A stretch of DNA of 64,000 nucleotides from Merdibacter sp965119685 (GCA_965119685.1 OZ221971.1:1550001-1614000); one strand, 5' to 3'. Positions 17,375-27,276 are shown, counted from the stretch's first letter. Notes: generated by a model not told the origin, from the letters alone. Numbers and translations are program-made.

Positions 17375-17401
17375 TTTCAGACCTCCTTGACCTTTTGCAA
17401 C

Positions 17402-17430
17402 ATTATACGCCAGTTCTTTTTAAAACGCAA
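17402..17430 (-). promoter_or_regulatory. Predicted promoter of the hemolysin III-like gene
   Basis: On the minus strand TTGCGT (17430-17425) and TATAAT (17407-17402) are separated by 17 bases. The -35 side overlaps the smc promoter region, so the two divergent promoters may compete. Confidence 0.65.
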
Positions 17431-17445
17431 AATCTATGATATAAT
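17417..17445 (+). promoter_or_regulatory. Predicted promoter of smc-ftsY-ylxM
   Basis: A perfect TATAAT (17440-17445) lies 33 bases before the smc start. The -35 at 17 bases' spacing (TTTTTA, 17417-17422) is poor. Confidence 0.5.
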
Positions 17446-17478
17446 CAAAGCTGATTCAAAGTGATTGGAGGGCAGCGA

Positions 17479-20421
17479 ATGTTTTTAAAACGAATTGAGC
17501 TGCAGGGGTTTAAATCTTTTGCGGATAAGTCGATCATTACCTTCGACTCCGATGTGACCGGCATCGTCGGTCCCAACGGCTGCGGAAAGAGTAATATCAA
17601 TGATGCGATCCGCTGGGTGCTGGGCGAGCAGAGCGTAAAATCGCTGCGCGGCGGCAACAGTATGAGCGACATCATCTTCAGCGGCAGCGCCCAGCGCAAG
17701 GCGGTGAACCTTGCCGAGGTGACGCTCGTGTTTGACAATACCAAGCGTTTTTTTGACATTGCTTATGACGAGGTGGAGATCACACGGCGGCTGCGCCGGC
17801 AAAACAGTGAGGCGGAGTATCTCATCAACAAGACGCCGTGCCGGTTAAAGGACATCACCGATCTGGTGATGGACACCGGTTTGGGGAGAGACTCTCTCTC
17901 CATCATCACACAGGGTAACATCTCCTCTTTTGCGGAAGCGAAGCCGGAAGAGCGCAGAGCGCTGTTTGAAGAAGCGGCCGGTGTGGCAAAATATAAAAAG
18001 CGCAAGAGTGTTTCTTTGCATAAGCTGAAAAACACACAGGAAAACTTGGCACGTTTGGAGGACATCATCCTCGAATTGGAGCGGCAGGTGCATCCGCTGA
18101 AGCGGCAGGCGAAGAAAGCGAAGCAATACATCGCTTATAAGGAAGAGCTTTCCAAGATTGAAATCAACGTAATCGTGGATGAGATCGAAGGCTTGCAGGG
18201 AGAGATCGAACGGTTGGAAAAACGCCGTTTTGACTTGGATTCCCGCTGTGCGCTGCATGAGACGACCATTCAGGTGCAGGATGTGGAGAATGAAGCGCTG
18301 CGCAAGGAGATGTTTGCGCTGGATCGGGAAGTCAATCAGTTACAGGGGGACTACTCGGCGGCGATGGAGGAGAGCAACCGCTTAGAGCGGCGCAAGGTGG
18401 AGCTCAACGAGAAACGCAAGTATGCGTTGGAGCATGCCGATGCCAAGGAGCGCGCCAAGGAGCTCAAGGCGATGCTGGAGGAAGCGCGCTTTGAGTATGA
18501 GGATCGCAAACGGCGCAAAAGCGAAATGGAAAGCGACCTCGCACTTGCCAAGCAAAAGCTCTCCGGCTTGGAAGAGGAGCTCTCTCAGGCACGCAGGGAG
18601 CTGGAAGGGGCGCAGGAGATGTATCAGCGCCTGTTAAACCGCCGTGATGTGCTCAACAACCTGATGAAGGAGCCGTACAGCCATCAGCAGGGGGTACGTG
18701 CCATCGTGGCGGCAAAAGCGAGTCTTTCGGGCATTGAGGGTGTCGTCAGCGAGCTGCTGATGCCCGTTTCCGGCTATGAGAACGCCATCTCCAACGCCTT
18801 AGGAGGTGCGCTCTATCACATCGTGTCAAGCGATGAGCGTGCGGCGCGGGGAGCGATCGCCTTTTTAAAGAAGAATCGCAGCGGACGCGCGACCTTTCTG
18901 CCGATGAGCGTGCTCAAAGTGCGTTTTGTCAACAAAGAGCAGCTGTTTGTCGCCGAACACTGCGAGGGCTTTTTAGGATGCGGAGAGCAATTTGTCGAAT
19001 GTGAGGACCGTTATCGTCCATTGGCGAAAGCGCTGCTTGGCAACGTGCTGATCGCCGATCAGCTGGAGCATGCCAACGAGCTCGCCAAACGGCTGCAATA
19101 CGGCTACAAGATCGTCACCTTGGATGGCGATATTGTACACCGCGGCGGCAGCATGACCGGCGGCACGGCAAAAAATGCGACGACGCCGATGAATGTGCAG
19201 CGAGAACTCAGGCAGGTAAAGGAGAGCCTGGAGGGACAATATCTCAAGGCCAATGATTTACGCGCGCAGTTTCAGGCGCTCAACAGCCGCAAGGAGAGTC
19301 AGAGCACACAGATGGTGCAGCTGCGCATCGCTTTGGCACAGCTGGATTCGCTGTTGCAGGTGAAACGCGGCAAGTATGAGAGTCTGCTGGCGGATTATGA
19401 GCAGGTGGCTCCTCATGATAAGGGTGAGGACAATGAGGGCGCGTTAGCCGATGAGCTGATTGTCGCCATCAGTGCGATTCACTCCCGTATCGACGATTTG
19501 ACGACGCAGATGCGCACCAAGCGAGAGCGGCGCGCAGCTGCCGGCAGCGAGGTGGAACGCCGGGAACAGACGATTCGCTTGACCCGCCGGGAATTGGCGG
19601 CGCTCAAACAGGAGATGCAAAGCGATGAGGTGGCGATCGCCAAGGCGCAGACGCGTTTGGAAAGCGCCATCGAGCGGCTGAACACGGATTATGAGATGAC
19701 GGTGGAATTTGCGATGAGCAAACGCAGCGATATTCCCATGGAAGGCGCCAGAGAGCGCGTCCGTGAGCTGCGCTCGCTCATCAGCGCCTTGGGCAACGTC
19801 AACATGGAGGCTCCGGCACAGTTTGAGGAGATCAACGAGCGTTACACCTTTTTAAGCACACAGCGTCAGGAGCTGCAAGCGGCGAGCGATAAGATTTTAA
19901 AGGCGATCGATGAGATGGATGAGACGATGACCCGTCAGTTTACCGAGATGTTTCATAAGATCAACGCCCAGCTGGATACTGTGTTCAAAGCGCTGTTTGG
20001 CGGAGGCCGCGCCTCCTTGGTGATGGTAGATCCCGAGGATGTGCTCAATACCGGCATCGATATCGACGTCCAGCCTCCGGGCAAGCTGGTGAAAAACATC
20101 CGCACGTTCTCCGGCGGGGAGAAAGCGCTGATCGCTATCAGCGTGCTGTTCTCGATCCTTAAGGCGCGCACGATGCCGCTGTGTGTGTTCGATGAGGTAG
20201 AGGCGGCGCTGGATCAGGCGAACGTCGAGCGCTTTGCCCGCTATCTGAGTCAGTTTCGCGGGGAGAGCCAGTTCATCGTCGTCACGCATCGTCCGGGAAC
20301 GATGGAGCAGTGCGACGCTCTTTACGGCGTAACGATGCAGCAGGACGGCGTATCGACGCTGCTGAAGGTCAAGCTGGCGGATGCGATAGAGATCATAGAT
20401 AAAGATGAGGTGAAGGCATAA
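17479..20421 (+). CDS. smc: Chromosome segregation protein SMC
   Basis: A 980 aa SMC ATPase that extrudes and organises DNA loops. Walker A (GPNGCGKSN) is at residues 31-39. Long Glu/Lys/Arg-rich coiled coils flank a hinge around residues 400-560 (SGIEGVVSELL...GYKIVTLDGDIVHRGGSMTGG). The C-terminal head has the ABC signature FSGGEKALIAISVLF and Walker B LCVFDEVEAALD. It is about 200 residues shorter than Bacillus SMC because the coiled-coil arms are shorter. The start at ATG 17479 follows GGAGG; the GTG at 17461 precedes that site. It overlaps ftsY by one base. Confidence 0.96.
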   Translation: MFLKRIELQGFKSFADKSIITFDSDVTGIVGPNGCGKSNINDAIRWVLGEQSVKSLRGGNSMSDIIFSGSAQRKAVNLAEVTLVFDNTKRFFDIAYDEVEITRRLRRQNSEAEYLINKTPCRLKDITDLVMDTGLGRDSLSIITQGNISSFAEAKPEERRALFEEAAGVAKYKKRKSVSLHKLKNTQENLARLEDIILELERQVHPLKRQAKKAKQYIAYKEELSKIEINVIVDEIEGLQGEIERLEKRRFDLDSRCALHETTIQVQDVENEALRKEMFALDREVNQLQGDYSAAMEESNRLERRKVELNEKRKYALEHADAKERAKELKAMLEEARFEYEDRKRRKSEMESDLALAKQKLSGLEEELSQARRELEGAQEMYQRLLNRRDVLNNLMKEPYSHQQGVRAIVAAKASLSGIEGVVSELLMPVSGYENAISNALGGALYHIVSSDERAARGAIAFLKKNRSGRATFLPMSVLKVRFVNKEQLFVAEHCEGFLGCGEQFVECEDRYRPLAKALLGNVLIADQLEHANELAKRLQYGYKIVTLDGDIVHRGGSMTGGTAKNATTPMNVQRELRQVKESLEGQYLKANDLRAQFQALNSRKESQSTQMVQLRIALAQLDSLLQVKRGKYESLLADYEQVAPHDKGEDNEGALADELIVAISAIHSRIDDLTTQMRTKRERRAAAGSEVERREQTIRLTRRELAALKQEMQSDEVAIAKAQTRLESAIERLNTDYEMTVEFAMSKRSDIPMEGARERVRELRSLISALGNVNMEAPAQFEEINERYTFLSTQRQELQAASDKILKAIDEMDETMTRQFTEMFHKINAQLDTVFKALFGGGRASLVMVDPEDVLNTGIDIDVQPPGKLVKNIRTFSGGEKALIAISVLFSILKARTMPLCVFDEVEAALDQANVERFARYLSQFRGESQFIVVTHRPGTMEQCDALYGVTMQQDGVSTLLKVKLADAIEIIDKDEVKA

Positions 20422-21392
20422 TGGGAATCTTTGCAAGGCTGAAAAGCTCTTTACAGGGACGCGATGACGCAGATCGCTATCTGAAAGGGCTGGACAAATC
20501 GAAAAAGAGCTTCGGCGACCGCCTGCGCGCTTTGGCAAATGGGTTTCGCGGGGTGGATGACGATTTCTTAGAGGAGGTCATGGTCATTTTGCTGGAGGCG
20601 GACGTCGGCATTCATACGGCGCAGAAGATCACCGCGCGCTTGGAGAGCGAGGCGCACCGGCAGCGCTTGAAGAGCTTTGAGGAGATCAGCGAATGTCTGG
20701 TGAGCGTCATGCTGGAGATGTATGAGGAACACACAGATGCGCCGATTCAGGTGAATGAAGATGGTACGACGGTCATTTTGCTGGTCGGCGTCAACGGCAG
20801 CGGCAAGACGACAACGGCGGCAAAGCTGACAAAGGCGCTCAGCGATGCGGGTAACAGCGTCGTGCTGGCGGCGGCGGATACCTTTCGCGCCGGTGCGGTG
20901 GATCAGCTGGCCCGTTGGGGAGAGCGGCTGAACGTACCTTGTGTCAAAGGCAAGGAAAACGGCGATCCCAGCGCGGTGCTGGTCGACGCCTGCCGCTATG
21001 CGTGCGCCCATCAAAGCGACTACCTGATCGGCGATACGGCGGGGCGTCTGCAAAACAAGGTCAATCTGATGAATGAGCTGGGCAAGATGCGCCGCGTCAT
21101 CGAACGGGAGATCCCCGGCGCGCCTCATGAGGTGTGGCTGGTGCTCGATGCGACGACCGGGCAAAACGGCATTCAGCAGGCAAAGGTCTTTTTGGAGGCG
21201 ACCAAAGTCAGCGGCATCATCCTCACCAAGATGGATGGTACGGCAAAGGGCGGTATCGTCCTGGCGATCCGCGATCAGCTGGGTTTACCGGTTCGCTACA
21301 TCGGCTTGGGAGAGACGCCGCAGGATCTGCGTCCCTTCGATATCGAGAGTTATCTCTACGGGATCTGTGAGGGCATGAGCAGCCATGCGTAA
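20421..21392 (+). CDS. ftsY: Signal recognition particle receptor FtsY
   Basis: A 323 aa SRP-type GTPase, the membrane-associated receptor that accepts Ffh-nascent chain complexes for delivery to SecYEG. It has an N domain and then the G motifs GVNGSGKTTTAAKL (G1), DTFRAGAVDQL, DTAGRLQ (G3) and TKMDGTAKGG (G4). The long acidic A domain found in E. coli is absent, leaving a short basic N-terminus that may bind lipid, as in Bacillus. It follows smc (TAATG) and overlaps ylxM by 8 bases. Confidence 0.96.
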   Translation: MGIFARLKSSLQGRDDADRYLKGLDKSKKSFGDRLRALANGFRGVDDDFLEEVMVILLEADVGIHTAQKITARLESEAHRQRLKSFEEISECLVSVMLEMYEEHTDAPIQVNEDGTTVILLVGVNGSGKTTTAAKLTKALSDAGNSVVLAAADTFRAGAVDQLARWGERLNVPCVKGKENGDPSAVLVDACRYACAHQSDYLIGDTAGRLQNKVNLMNELGKMRRVIEREIPGAPHEVWLVLDATTGQNGIQQAKVFLEATKVSGIILTKMDGTAKGGIVLAIRDQLGLPVRYIGLGETPQDLRPFDIESYLYGICEGMSSHA

Positions 21393-21702
21393 AGACCCCT
21401 TTATCATCAATCTGCTGTTAGACATGTATGAGGAACTGCTGACGGACAAGCAGCAGATGGTGATGCGGCTGCATTATCGGGAAGATCTCTCCCTTGCGGA
21501 AATCAGCGAGGAGCTGGGAATTTCCCGCGCCGGCGCACTGGATCACATTCAGCGCGCGAGCAAAGCGCTGGTTGAGTATGAGGAACACCTGCATCTGTTA
21601 AAGCGAAACGAGACGCTGCAAACGCTGTTGGAGCAGCTGGCGCCCTATGTGGCGCAGGAGGGTCTCCCTTATCTCAATCAGTTAAAAGATTTACTGTCTT
21701 AA
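21385..21702 (+). CDS. ylxM: YlxM-type helix-turn-helix protein (SRP-associated)
   Basis: A 105 aa protein with a sigma-70 region 4-like helix-turn-helix (LSLAEISEELGISRAGALDHIQRA) in residues 35-60. This fits the YlxM/p13 family, which in Gram-positives is encoded between ftsY and ffh and, in streptococci, modulates SRP GTPase activity. It overlaps the end of ftsY by 8 bases. The expected downstream ffh gene is missing; ackA follows instead, so a rearrangement has separated this SRP cluster. Confidence 0.85.
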   Translation: MRKDPFIINLLLDMYEELLTDKQQMVMRLHYREDLSLAEISEELGISRAGALDHIQRASKALVEYEEHLHLLKRNETLQTLLEQLAPYVAQEGLPYLNQLKDLLS

Positions 21703-21732
21703 AAAGAATGAGTGTCTTAGGAGGAAGCGAAC

Positions 21733-22926
21733 ATGACAAAAATTATTTCAGTAAATGCCGGGAGCTCTTCACTGAAGTTCCAGCTGTTTGAAATGCCGCA
21801 GGAGCGCGTGCTCACCAGCGGCGTCTTTGAGCGCATCGGTTTAGAGGAAGGCATCTTCACCATCAAGGTCAACGGCGAGAAAAAGGTGGTAAAGGAGCCG
21901 ATCGAGGATCATACCAAGGCGGTCAACATGTTGCTGGATGCGCTTGTGGAGTATCATATCGTGGAGCATCTTGACGAGATCAAGGGTGCAGGGCATCGTG
22001 CGGTGCATGGCGGCGAGATGTTTACCGAGTCGGTGAAGGTCGATGAGGAGGTTGTGAAGAAGTTTGAATCGCTCAACGATTTAGCGCCGCTGCACAATCC
22101 GGCAGGACTGATCGGCTATCGCGCGTTTAAAGCGGCACTCCCTAACTGTGTGCACACCTTTGTGTTTGATACGGCCTTCCATTCGACGATGACACCGGAC
22201 ACTTACTTATATGCGCTGCCGTATGCGTATTATGAGAAATATCAGGTGCGCCGTTACGGATTCCACGGCACCAGCCACCAGTATGTCTCTCAGCGCTGCG
22301 CCCAGCTGATGAACAAAAAGGTGGAAGATCTCAAGATCATCACCTGTCATCTGGGCAACGGCGCCAGCATCACGGCTGTCGACGGCGGGAAATCCATCAA
22401 CACCTCGATGGGCTTTACACCGTTAGCCGGCGTGATGATGGGGACGCGCAGCGGCGATATTGATCCGGCCATCGTCACTTTCCTGCAAAAGAAAGAACAG
22501 CTCTCTGCGGAAGAAGTAGAGGACATCCTCAACAAACACTCCGGCATGCTGGGAGTCAGCGGCGTATCCAGCGATGGACGCGATGTGGAGGATGCCGCAA
22601 AGGCCGGCAATGAGCGTGCGATCCTCACCGAGAGCATGTATGCAAACCGTGTCGCTTCCTATATCGGTTCTTACTATGTACAGCTGGGCGGCTTGGATGC
22701 GATCGTATTCACCGGCGGCATCGGCGAAAATGACGGCAATATGCGCAAGCGGATCATTGAGCGTGTCAGCGTGCTGGGCGCAAAGATTGACGATGCGAAC
22801 AACCATGGCGTACGCGGCGTGGAGAAGCTGCTCTCCGCACAGGACAGCAAGGTTGCCGTATGGCTGATTCCGACCAATGAGGAATTGATGATCGCCCGCG
22901 ACGCTTATCGTTTCATCAATGAATGA
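21733..22926 (+). CDS. ackA: Acetate kinase
   Basis: A 397 aa acetate kinase that makes ATP from acetyl phosphate in fermentative metabolism. N-terminal KIISVNAGSSSLKFQLF, the YGFHGTSHQYVS catalytic region, HLGNGASITAVDGGKS and the C-terminal FTGGIGEND...RR/IPTNEELMIARD segments are all intact. TAGGAGGAAG lies just upstream of the ATG, 30 bases after ylxM. The end overlaps the next gene by 8 bases. No pta gene is in the window. Confidence 0.97.
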   Translation: MTKIISVNAGSSSLKFQLFEMPQERVLTSGVFERIGLEEGIFTIKVNGEKKVVKEPIEDHTKAVNMLLDALVEYHIVEHLDEIKGAGHRAVHGGEMFTESVKVDEEVVKKFESLNDLAPLHNPAGLIGYRAFKAALPNCVHTFVFDTAFHSTMTPDTYLYALPYAYYEKYQVRRYGFHGTSHQYVSQRCAQLMNKKVEDLKIITCHLGNGASITAVDGGKSINTSMGFTPLAGVMMGTRSGDIDPAIVTFLQKKEQLSAEEVEDILNKHSGMLGVSGVSSDGRDVEDAAKAGNERAILTESMYANRVASYIGSYYVQLGGLDAIVFTGGIGENDGNMRKRIIERVSVLGAKIDDANNHGVRGVEKLLSAQDSKVAVWLIPTNEELMIARDAYRFINE

Positions 22927-23887
22927 GAAAGCGTGGGCGGCATGGCTCATCCGCCATATTGAAGCCTTTGACACCATCGTGCTCTTTCGCCACGTGCTGG
23001 CGGATGGGGATGCGCTGGGTGCGCAGTTTGGCTTAAAAGCGTGGATAAACGCTCGCTGGCCGCAGAAAAAAGTGGCTGCGCTGGGGGAGAGCGCCGGTGC
23101 CTGCAAGGCGTTTTATCCCGATATGGACGAGCTGAGCGATGACAGCATTCGCGAGGCGCTGGCAATCGTGCTGGATACCTCCAATGCGGCACGCATCGAC
23201 GATGATCGCTGGCAGTATGCGAAGCAGGTGATTCGCATCGATCATCACCTTTTAGTAGAGAGCTATTGCGAGGAAGCGCTGGTGGATGAAACGGCGGCGG
23301 CGACCTGTGAGTTGATCGCGGTGCTGTTAGCGGCCAATGAAGAGGTGCTCACCCCCGTGTGTGCACAATATCTATACAGCGGTCTCATCGCTGATACGAT
23401 CAACTTTACCATTTCTTCCACCACTGCGCGCACGCTGCGCTCGGCGGCCTATCTGCTTGGCTTTGGCGTAGACATCGTCCGCTTGCAGATGGAGCACTTT
23501 GCCACCTCGCTGCACGATTTTCGCTATGAGAGCTGGTTGCGCGCCAACGCCACTATCACATCCGGCGTCGGCTATATCATTGCCGATCAAGAGGATTATG
23601 CGCGCTTTGGCATGAGCTTTCCGCAGGCTAAGGAAAAGGTGTTTGTGCTGGGCGGTATCCGCGAGGTAAAGATCTGGGCGCTGTTTACGCAGATGGATGA
23701 TGAAGAAGAAAAACGCTATGCCTGCTCACTTCGCTCCCGCACCATCGCGTTAGACGATATTGCCCGCAGCTATGGCGGCGGGGGTCATCGCTGTGCCTGC
23801 GGTATCAAGCATCTCAGTGTTGATCAAGTGGATGCTTTGATCGAGAAGCTGAAAGAGCGGGTGCGGGAAGTAAACGAAGAACAGTGA
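22919..23887 (+). CDS. nrnA: NrnA-like DHH phosphoesterase (nanoRNase / pAp phosphatase)
   Basis: A 322 aa DHH-DHHA1 phosphoesterase. The motifs are RHVLADGDALGAQFG (motif I), LDTSNAARID, RIDHHLLVES (DHH box), GLIADTINF, and the C-terminal substrate-binding GGGGHRCACG. This arrangement fits Bacillus NrnA (YtqI), which degrades 2-5 nt RNAs and dephosphorylates pAp. In motif I the second residue block departs slightly from the usual HxxPDxD (VLADGD). It precedes dnaE as in Bacillus and overlaps ackA. Confidence 0.9.
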   Translation: MNEKAWAAWLIRHIEAFDTIVLFRHVLADGDALGAQFGLKAWINARWPQKKVAALGESAGACKAFYPDMDELSDDSIREALAIVLDTSNAARIDDDRWQYAKQVIRIDHHLLVESYCEEALVDETAAATCELIAVLLAANEEVLTPVCAQYLYSGLIADTINFTISSTTARTLRSAAYLLGFGVDIVRLQMEHFATSLHDFRYESWLRANATITSGVGYIIADQEDYARFGMSFPQAKEKVFVLGGIREVKIWALFTQMDDEEEKRYACSLRSRTIALDDIARSYGGGGHRCACGIKHLSVDQVDALIEKLKERVREVNEEQ

Positions 23888-23919
23888 AGAAAGCCTGTAT
23901 CGCATACAGGTTTTCTTTT
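23888..23919 (+). terminator. Rho-independent terminator of ackA-nrnA
   Basis: CCTGTAT (23894-23900) pairs with ATACAGG (23904-23910) across a CGC loop, extended by A/T pairs and followed by TTTTCTTTT. It lies a few bases after the nrnA stop. Confidence 0.88.
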
Positions 23920-23988
23920 AAAACGGCGCAAAGGACAGGCAAATCAGAGAATCTTGGCAAAAGGGGAGAAATCTGACGCCGTTTTCGC

Positions 23989-23994
23989 TATAAT
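23989..23994 (+). promoter_or_regulatory. -10 element of dnaE
   Basis: A perfect TATAAT ends 23 bases before the dnaE start. No good -35 is present at 16-18 bases (GAGAAA-like), so this is a partial promoter call. Confidence 0.45.
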
Positions 23995-24017
23995 AAATAC
24001 AAAGGCAGGTTGGTGAA

Positions 24018-27000
24018 ATGACGGTACAGCTGATGGTGCGCAGTGCGTACACCTTGTTGAAATCGACCATGCGCGTGGAAGAAATCCCCGTGCTGGCTAA
24101 ACAATACGGCTATGATGCCGTCGCTTTATGCGATCGCAATGTGATGTATGGAGCGATGGCCTTTCGTCATGCCTGTGAAGCGCAGGGCGTCAAGGCGATC
24201 TATGGCATGGAGGTTACATGCGCCATAGAGGGAGAGGAAACGGCCGGTTTTATCGTGCTGGCACAGGATGACGAGGGCTTTGGCGAGCTGATGCGCCTGA
24301 GCACTTGGATCAACATCGCCAAAGAGCCGCTCACCATCGAGCGTCTGGCGAGTGACAGCCGCCATTGCTATGTCATCAGTGACTGTCAGGAGGATTTGCT
24401 GTACGCTTTGCTCGTCCATGAGGATGAGGCGGGCGTGCGCCGCTTTCTGACGCAGATGCAGCGCAGCTTTGTACATTTTGTCTGCGGCATCGCCAAAAAT
24501 GATTCCCGCTTTCTCTCACAGCGCAATCAGCTGTTATGCAAAACAGCAAAGCAGCTGGGCATCCCGTGTACGGCGCTGAGCCCCATCTATTATGCGCATC
24601 AGCGCGATGAAGCGGCCTATCGGGTGCTGTGTGCGATTGATCAGGGCTTGCAGGTCGATGATAAAACCTTACAGAGCGGAAGCGGGCGTTGGTTTCGTAC
24701 CCCGCAGGAGATGGCGGCGCTCTATGACGGTGATCAGCTGGAAACCAGCGATGATATCGCTGCGCACTGCAATGTTGCAATGGCGTTTCCCAAAGCGCAG
24801 CTGCCGGTTTTTGAAAACCGCTATGGCATCTCCTCCGCCCAGTATTTAACCTCGTTGTGCAAAAAGGGATTGATGAAGCGCTTTGGCGGTGAACGTGTGC
24901 CGAAAACGTATGTGGAGCGGCTCGAGCATGAATTGCAGGTCATCAATTCGATGGGCTTCACCGATTACTTTTTGATCGTCTGGGACTTTATCCGCTATGC
25001 CCGCACGCAGGCCATCTACATCGGACCCGGCCGTGGCAGCGCCGCCGGATCCTTGGTCTCCTATTGCTTGGGCATTACGCATATCGATCCGATTCGCTAT
25101 GATCTGCTCTTTGAGCGCTTTCTTAATCCGGAACGCGTTTCCATGCCGGATATCGATACAGATTTTCCCGATGACCGCCGTCAGGAGGTCATCGACTATG
25201 TGCATCAGCGCTATGGCGCGCATCATGCCGTACATATCATCACCTTTAATACGCTGGGGGCAAAGCAGGTGCTGCGCGATGTGGGAAAAGCGCTGGGGAT
25301 TTCGCCAAGACAGATCGACAGTCTGTGCCGCATGGTGCCCAACACCCCGAAAATCACATTGACACAGACGATGGACAGTGTACCGCGCTTTAAACAGACG
25401 ATTCAGCTTTCCAAAGAGCTGACGCATCTCTATGAGATCGCCCTGCAGCTGGAGGGATTGCCCCGTCATACCTCCTTGCATCCCGCCGGCGTCGTCTTGA
25501 CCAGAGAGGAAGTCGAAAAGGTATGTCCGCTCACACAGCTGGATGAGGAGATGTACGCGACCCAGTATGCGCAGGAGTACATGGAAGAGCTGGGACTCAT
25601 CAAGATCGATTTTCTCGGTCTGCGCAATCTGACGATCATCGATGAGATCGTGCGCTATATCAAAGAGGTGAGCGGCAAGCAGTTAGATATGATGAAAATC
25701 CCCTTGGATGATGAGCGGACCTTTCAGCTGGTGCGCAATGTGGATACGATGGGGATCTTTCAGCTGGAGTCGGAGGGGATGAAGAAACTGATCCGTCAAG
25801 TCCAGCCGCGTTCATTTGAGGACATCGCCGCGACGATCGCGCTGTTTCGTCCCGGTCCGATGGGGAATATCCCGGAGTATTTGCGCTGTCGTGAGAATCC
25901 CGCGCTGGTGCATTATCCCCATCCCAGCTTAGAGCCGATATTGAAGAACACCTATGGCATCATGATTTATCAGGAGCAGGTCATGCAGGTGTGCGTGGTG
26001 ATGGGCGGTTTCTCCTTGGCGCAGGCGGACAGCATGCGCAAGGCCATCTCCAAGAAAAAAAGCGAGGAGATTGCCGAATATGAGCGAATGTTCATCGAGG
26101 GGGCGATGAAGAAAGGCTATGAGCGCTCGTTGGCGCAGGAGGTGTACGGCCTCATCATGAAGTTTGCCCGTTATGGCTTTAACCGTTCGCATTCCATCGT
26201 CTATGGCATGGTCGCTTATCAGATGGCATACCTCAAAGCCAATGCGCCGCTGTATTTTTATACGGCGCTGCTCAACAGTGTCATCGGTGCGGAGAAAAAG
26301 ACGAGCGAATACATCTTTGAGCTGAAGCGCCGCCGCATTGCCATCCTGGCGCCCTGCGTGAATCACTCCGGCGCCCGCTATCAGATTGAATCGCGCGCTC
26401 TGCGTTTTCCGTTTTCGGCGATCAAAGGCGTCGGTCCCGCCATCTATCCTCAGATCATCGAGGAGCGTAAGGCACATGGCGCCTATGAGGATCCCTACGA
26501 CTTCGTAGCGCGCATGACGCTGCGCAAGGTCAACCGCAAGGTGCTCGAGGCGCTCATCAACGCCGGTGCATTGGACGTATTCGGCTATAACCGCGCAACG
26601 CTGCTGGGGGCGTTAGACAATCTTATCCGCTATGCGAACATCATCAAGGTGGAAAGCGATAACAGCGCCCGCTTAGATTTTTCGTTGGCTTCCAAGATCG
26701 CGATCGTGCGCATCGCCGAGAAAAAGAGCGTACGCGCCGAAAAGGAGAAAGAGGCGTTTGGCTTTTATCTGAGCACGCATCCGATCGCCGAGGTACGAAA
26801 TGCCATCGATCCCAACATGCCGTATTTGTTAAAGCTGCAAAACTACCGCGGCCGGGCGCGTTTTGTCTGCATGATTCACTTTACCAGAGTGCATCGCACC
26901 AAACGCGGCGATCTGATGATGTTTGTCGAGGTAAGCGATGACAGCGCCCGTTTTGACGTCGTCGTCATGCCAAACCTCTATGAGCGCACGAAGGACATCC

Positions 27001-27095
27001 TGAAAAAGGGCGCCGTCATTTTGGTGGAGGGCAACATCGACCGCGAGGAGAGCTGCCTGGCGAAATCGATTCAGGCGGTGGAGCTGCCGCAGTGA
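24018..27095 (+). CDS. dnaE: DNA polymerase III alpha subunit, DnaE type
   Basis: A 1025 aa C-family replicative polymerase. It starts with a PHP domain whose metal site is degenerate: the usual HxHSxYSLL is VRSAYTLL here, so no PHP nuclease activity is expected. The polymerase core has YIGPGRGSAAGSLVSY and the catalytic PDIDTDFPD. The beta-clamp/HhH region and a C-terminal OB domain (RGRARFVCMIHFTRVHRTK) follow. In Firmicutes this type works with PolC to extend primers; polC is not in the window. It is shorter than Bacillus DnaE (1115 aa). Confidence 0.95.
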   Translation: MTVQLMVRSAYTLLKSTMRVEEIPVLAKQYGYDAVALCDRNVMYGAMAFRHACEAQGVKAIYGMEVTCAIEGEETAGFIVLAQDDEGFGELMRLSTWINIAKEPLTIERLASDSRHCYVISDCQEDLLYALLVHEDEAGVRRFLTQMQRSFVHFVCGIAKNDSRFLSQRNQLLCKTAKQLGIPCTALSPIYYAHQRDEAAYRVLCAIDQGLQVDDKTLQSGSGRWFRTPQEMAALYDGDQLETSDDIAAHCNVAMAFPKAQLPVFENRYGISSAQYLTSLCKKGLMKRFGGERVPKTYVERLEHELQVINSMGFTDYFLIVWDFIRYARTQAIYIGPGRGSAAGSLVSYCLGITHIDPIRYDLLFERFLNPERVSMPDIDTDFPDDRRQEVIDYVHQRYGAHHAVHIITFNTLGAKQVLRDVGKALGISPRQIDSLCRMVPNTPKITLTQTMDSVPRFKQTIQLSKELTHLYEIALQLEGLPRHTSLHPAGVVLTREEVEKVCPLTQLDEEMYATQYAQEYMEELGLIKIDFLGLRNLTIIDEIVRYIKEVSGKQLDMMKIPLDDERTFQLVRNVDTMGIFQLESEGMKKLIRQVQPRSFEDIAATIALFRPGPMGNIPEYLRCRENPALVHYPHPSLEPILKNTYGIMIYQEQVMQVCVVMGGFSLAQADSMRKAISKKKSEEIAEYERMFIEGAMKKGYERSLAQEVYGLIMKFARYGFNRSHSIVYGMVAYQMAYLKANAPLYFYTALLNSVIGAEKKTSEYIFELKRRRIAILAPCVNHSGARYQIESRALRFPFSAIKGVGPAIYPQIIEERKAHGAYEDPYDFVARMTLRKVNRKVLEALINAGALDVFGYNRATLLGALDNLIRYANIIKVESDNSARLDFSLASKIAIVRIAEKKSVRAEKEKEAFGFYLSTHPIAEVRNAIDPNMPYLLKLQNYRGRARFVCMIHFTRVHRTKRGDLMMFVEVSDDSARFDVVVMPNLYERTKDILKKGAVILVEGNIDREESCLAKSIQAVELPQ

Positions 27096-27241
27096 TCAAA
27101 GAAGACGGTTTTCACCAAAGGCAAAAGGAACGCAGGAGGAAAGACATACCTTTGTGATGCGGGGTTTGAAACTGACAATCCTTCGCGAAGATGCAGAGCT
27201 GTTTCATGCTTACTATTCGCATCGTTTCTATGGAAAAAGAA

Positions 27242-27270
27242 TTGACAGCTACGGCGCTTTTTGGTAATAT
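27242..27270 (+). promoter_or_regulatory. Strong predicted promoter of rplU-prp-rpmA
   Basis: A perfect TTGACA (27242-27247), 17-base spacer and TAATAT (27265-27270). Transcription would start near 27277, leaving a ~105 base leader. The dnaE-promoter gap (27096-27241) holds nothing else that I can support. Confidence 0.85.
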
Positions 27271-27276
27271 ACACAT

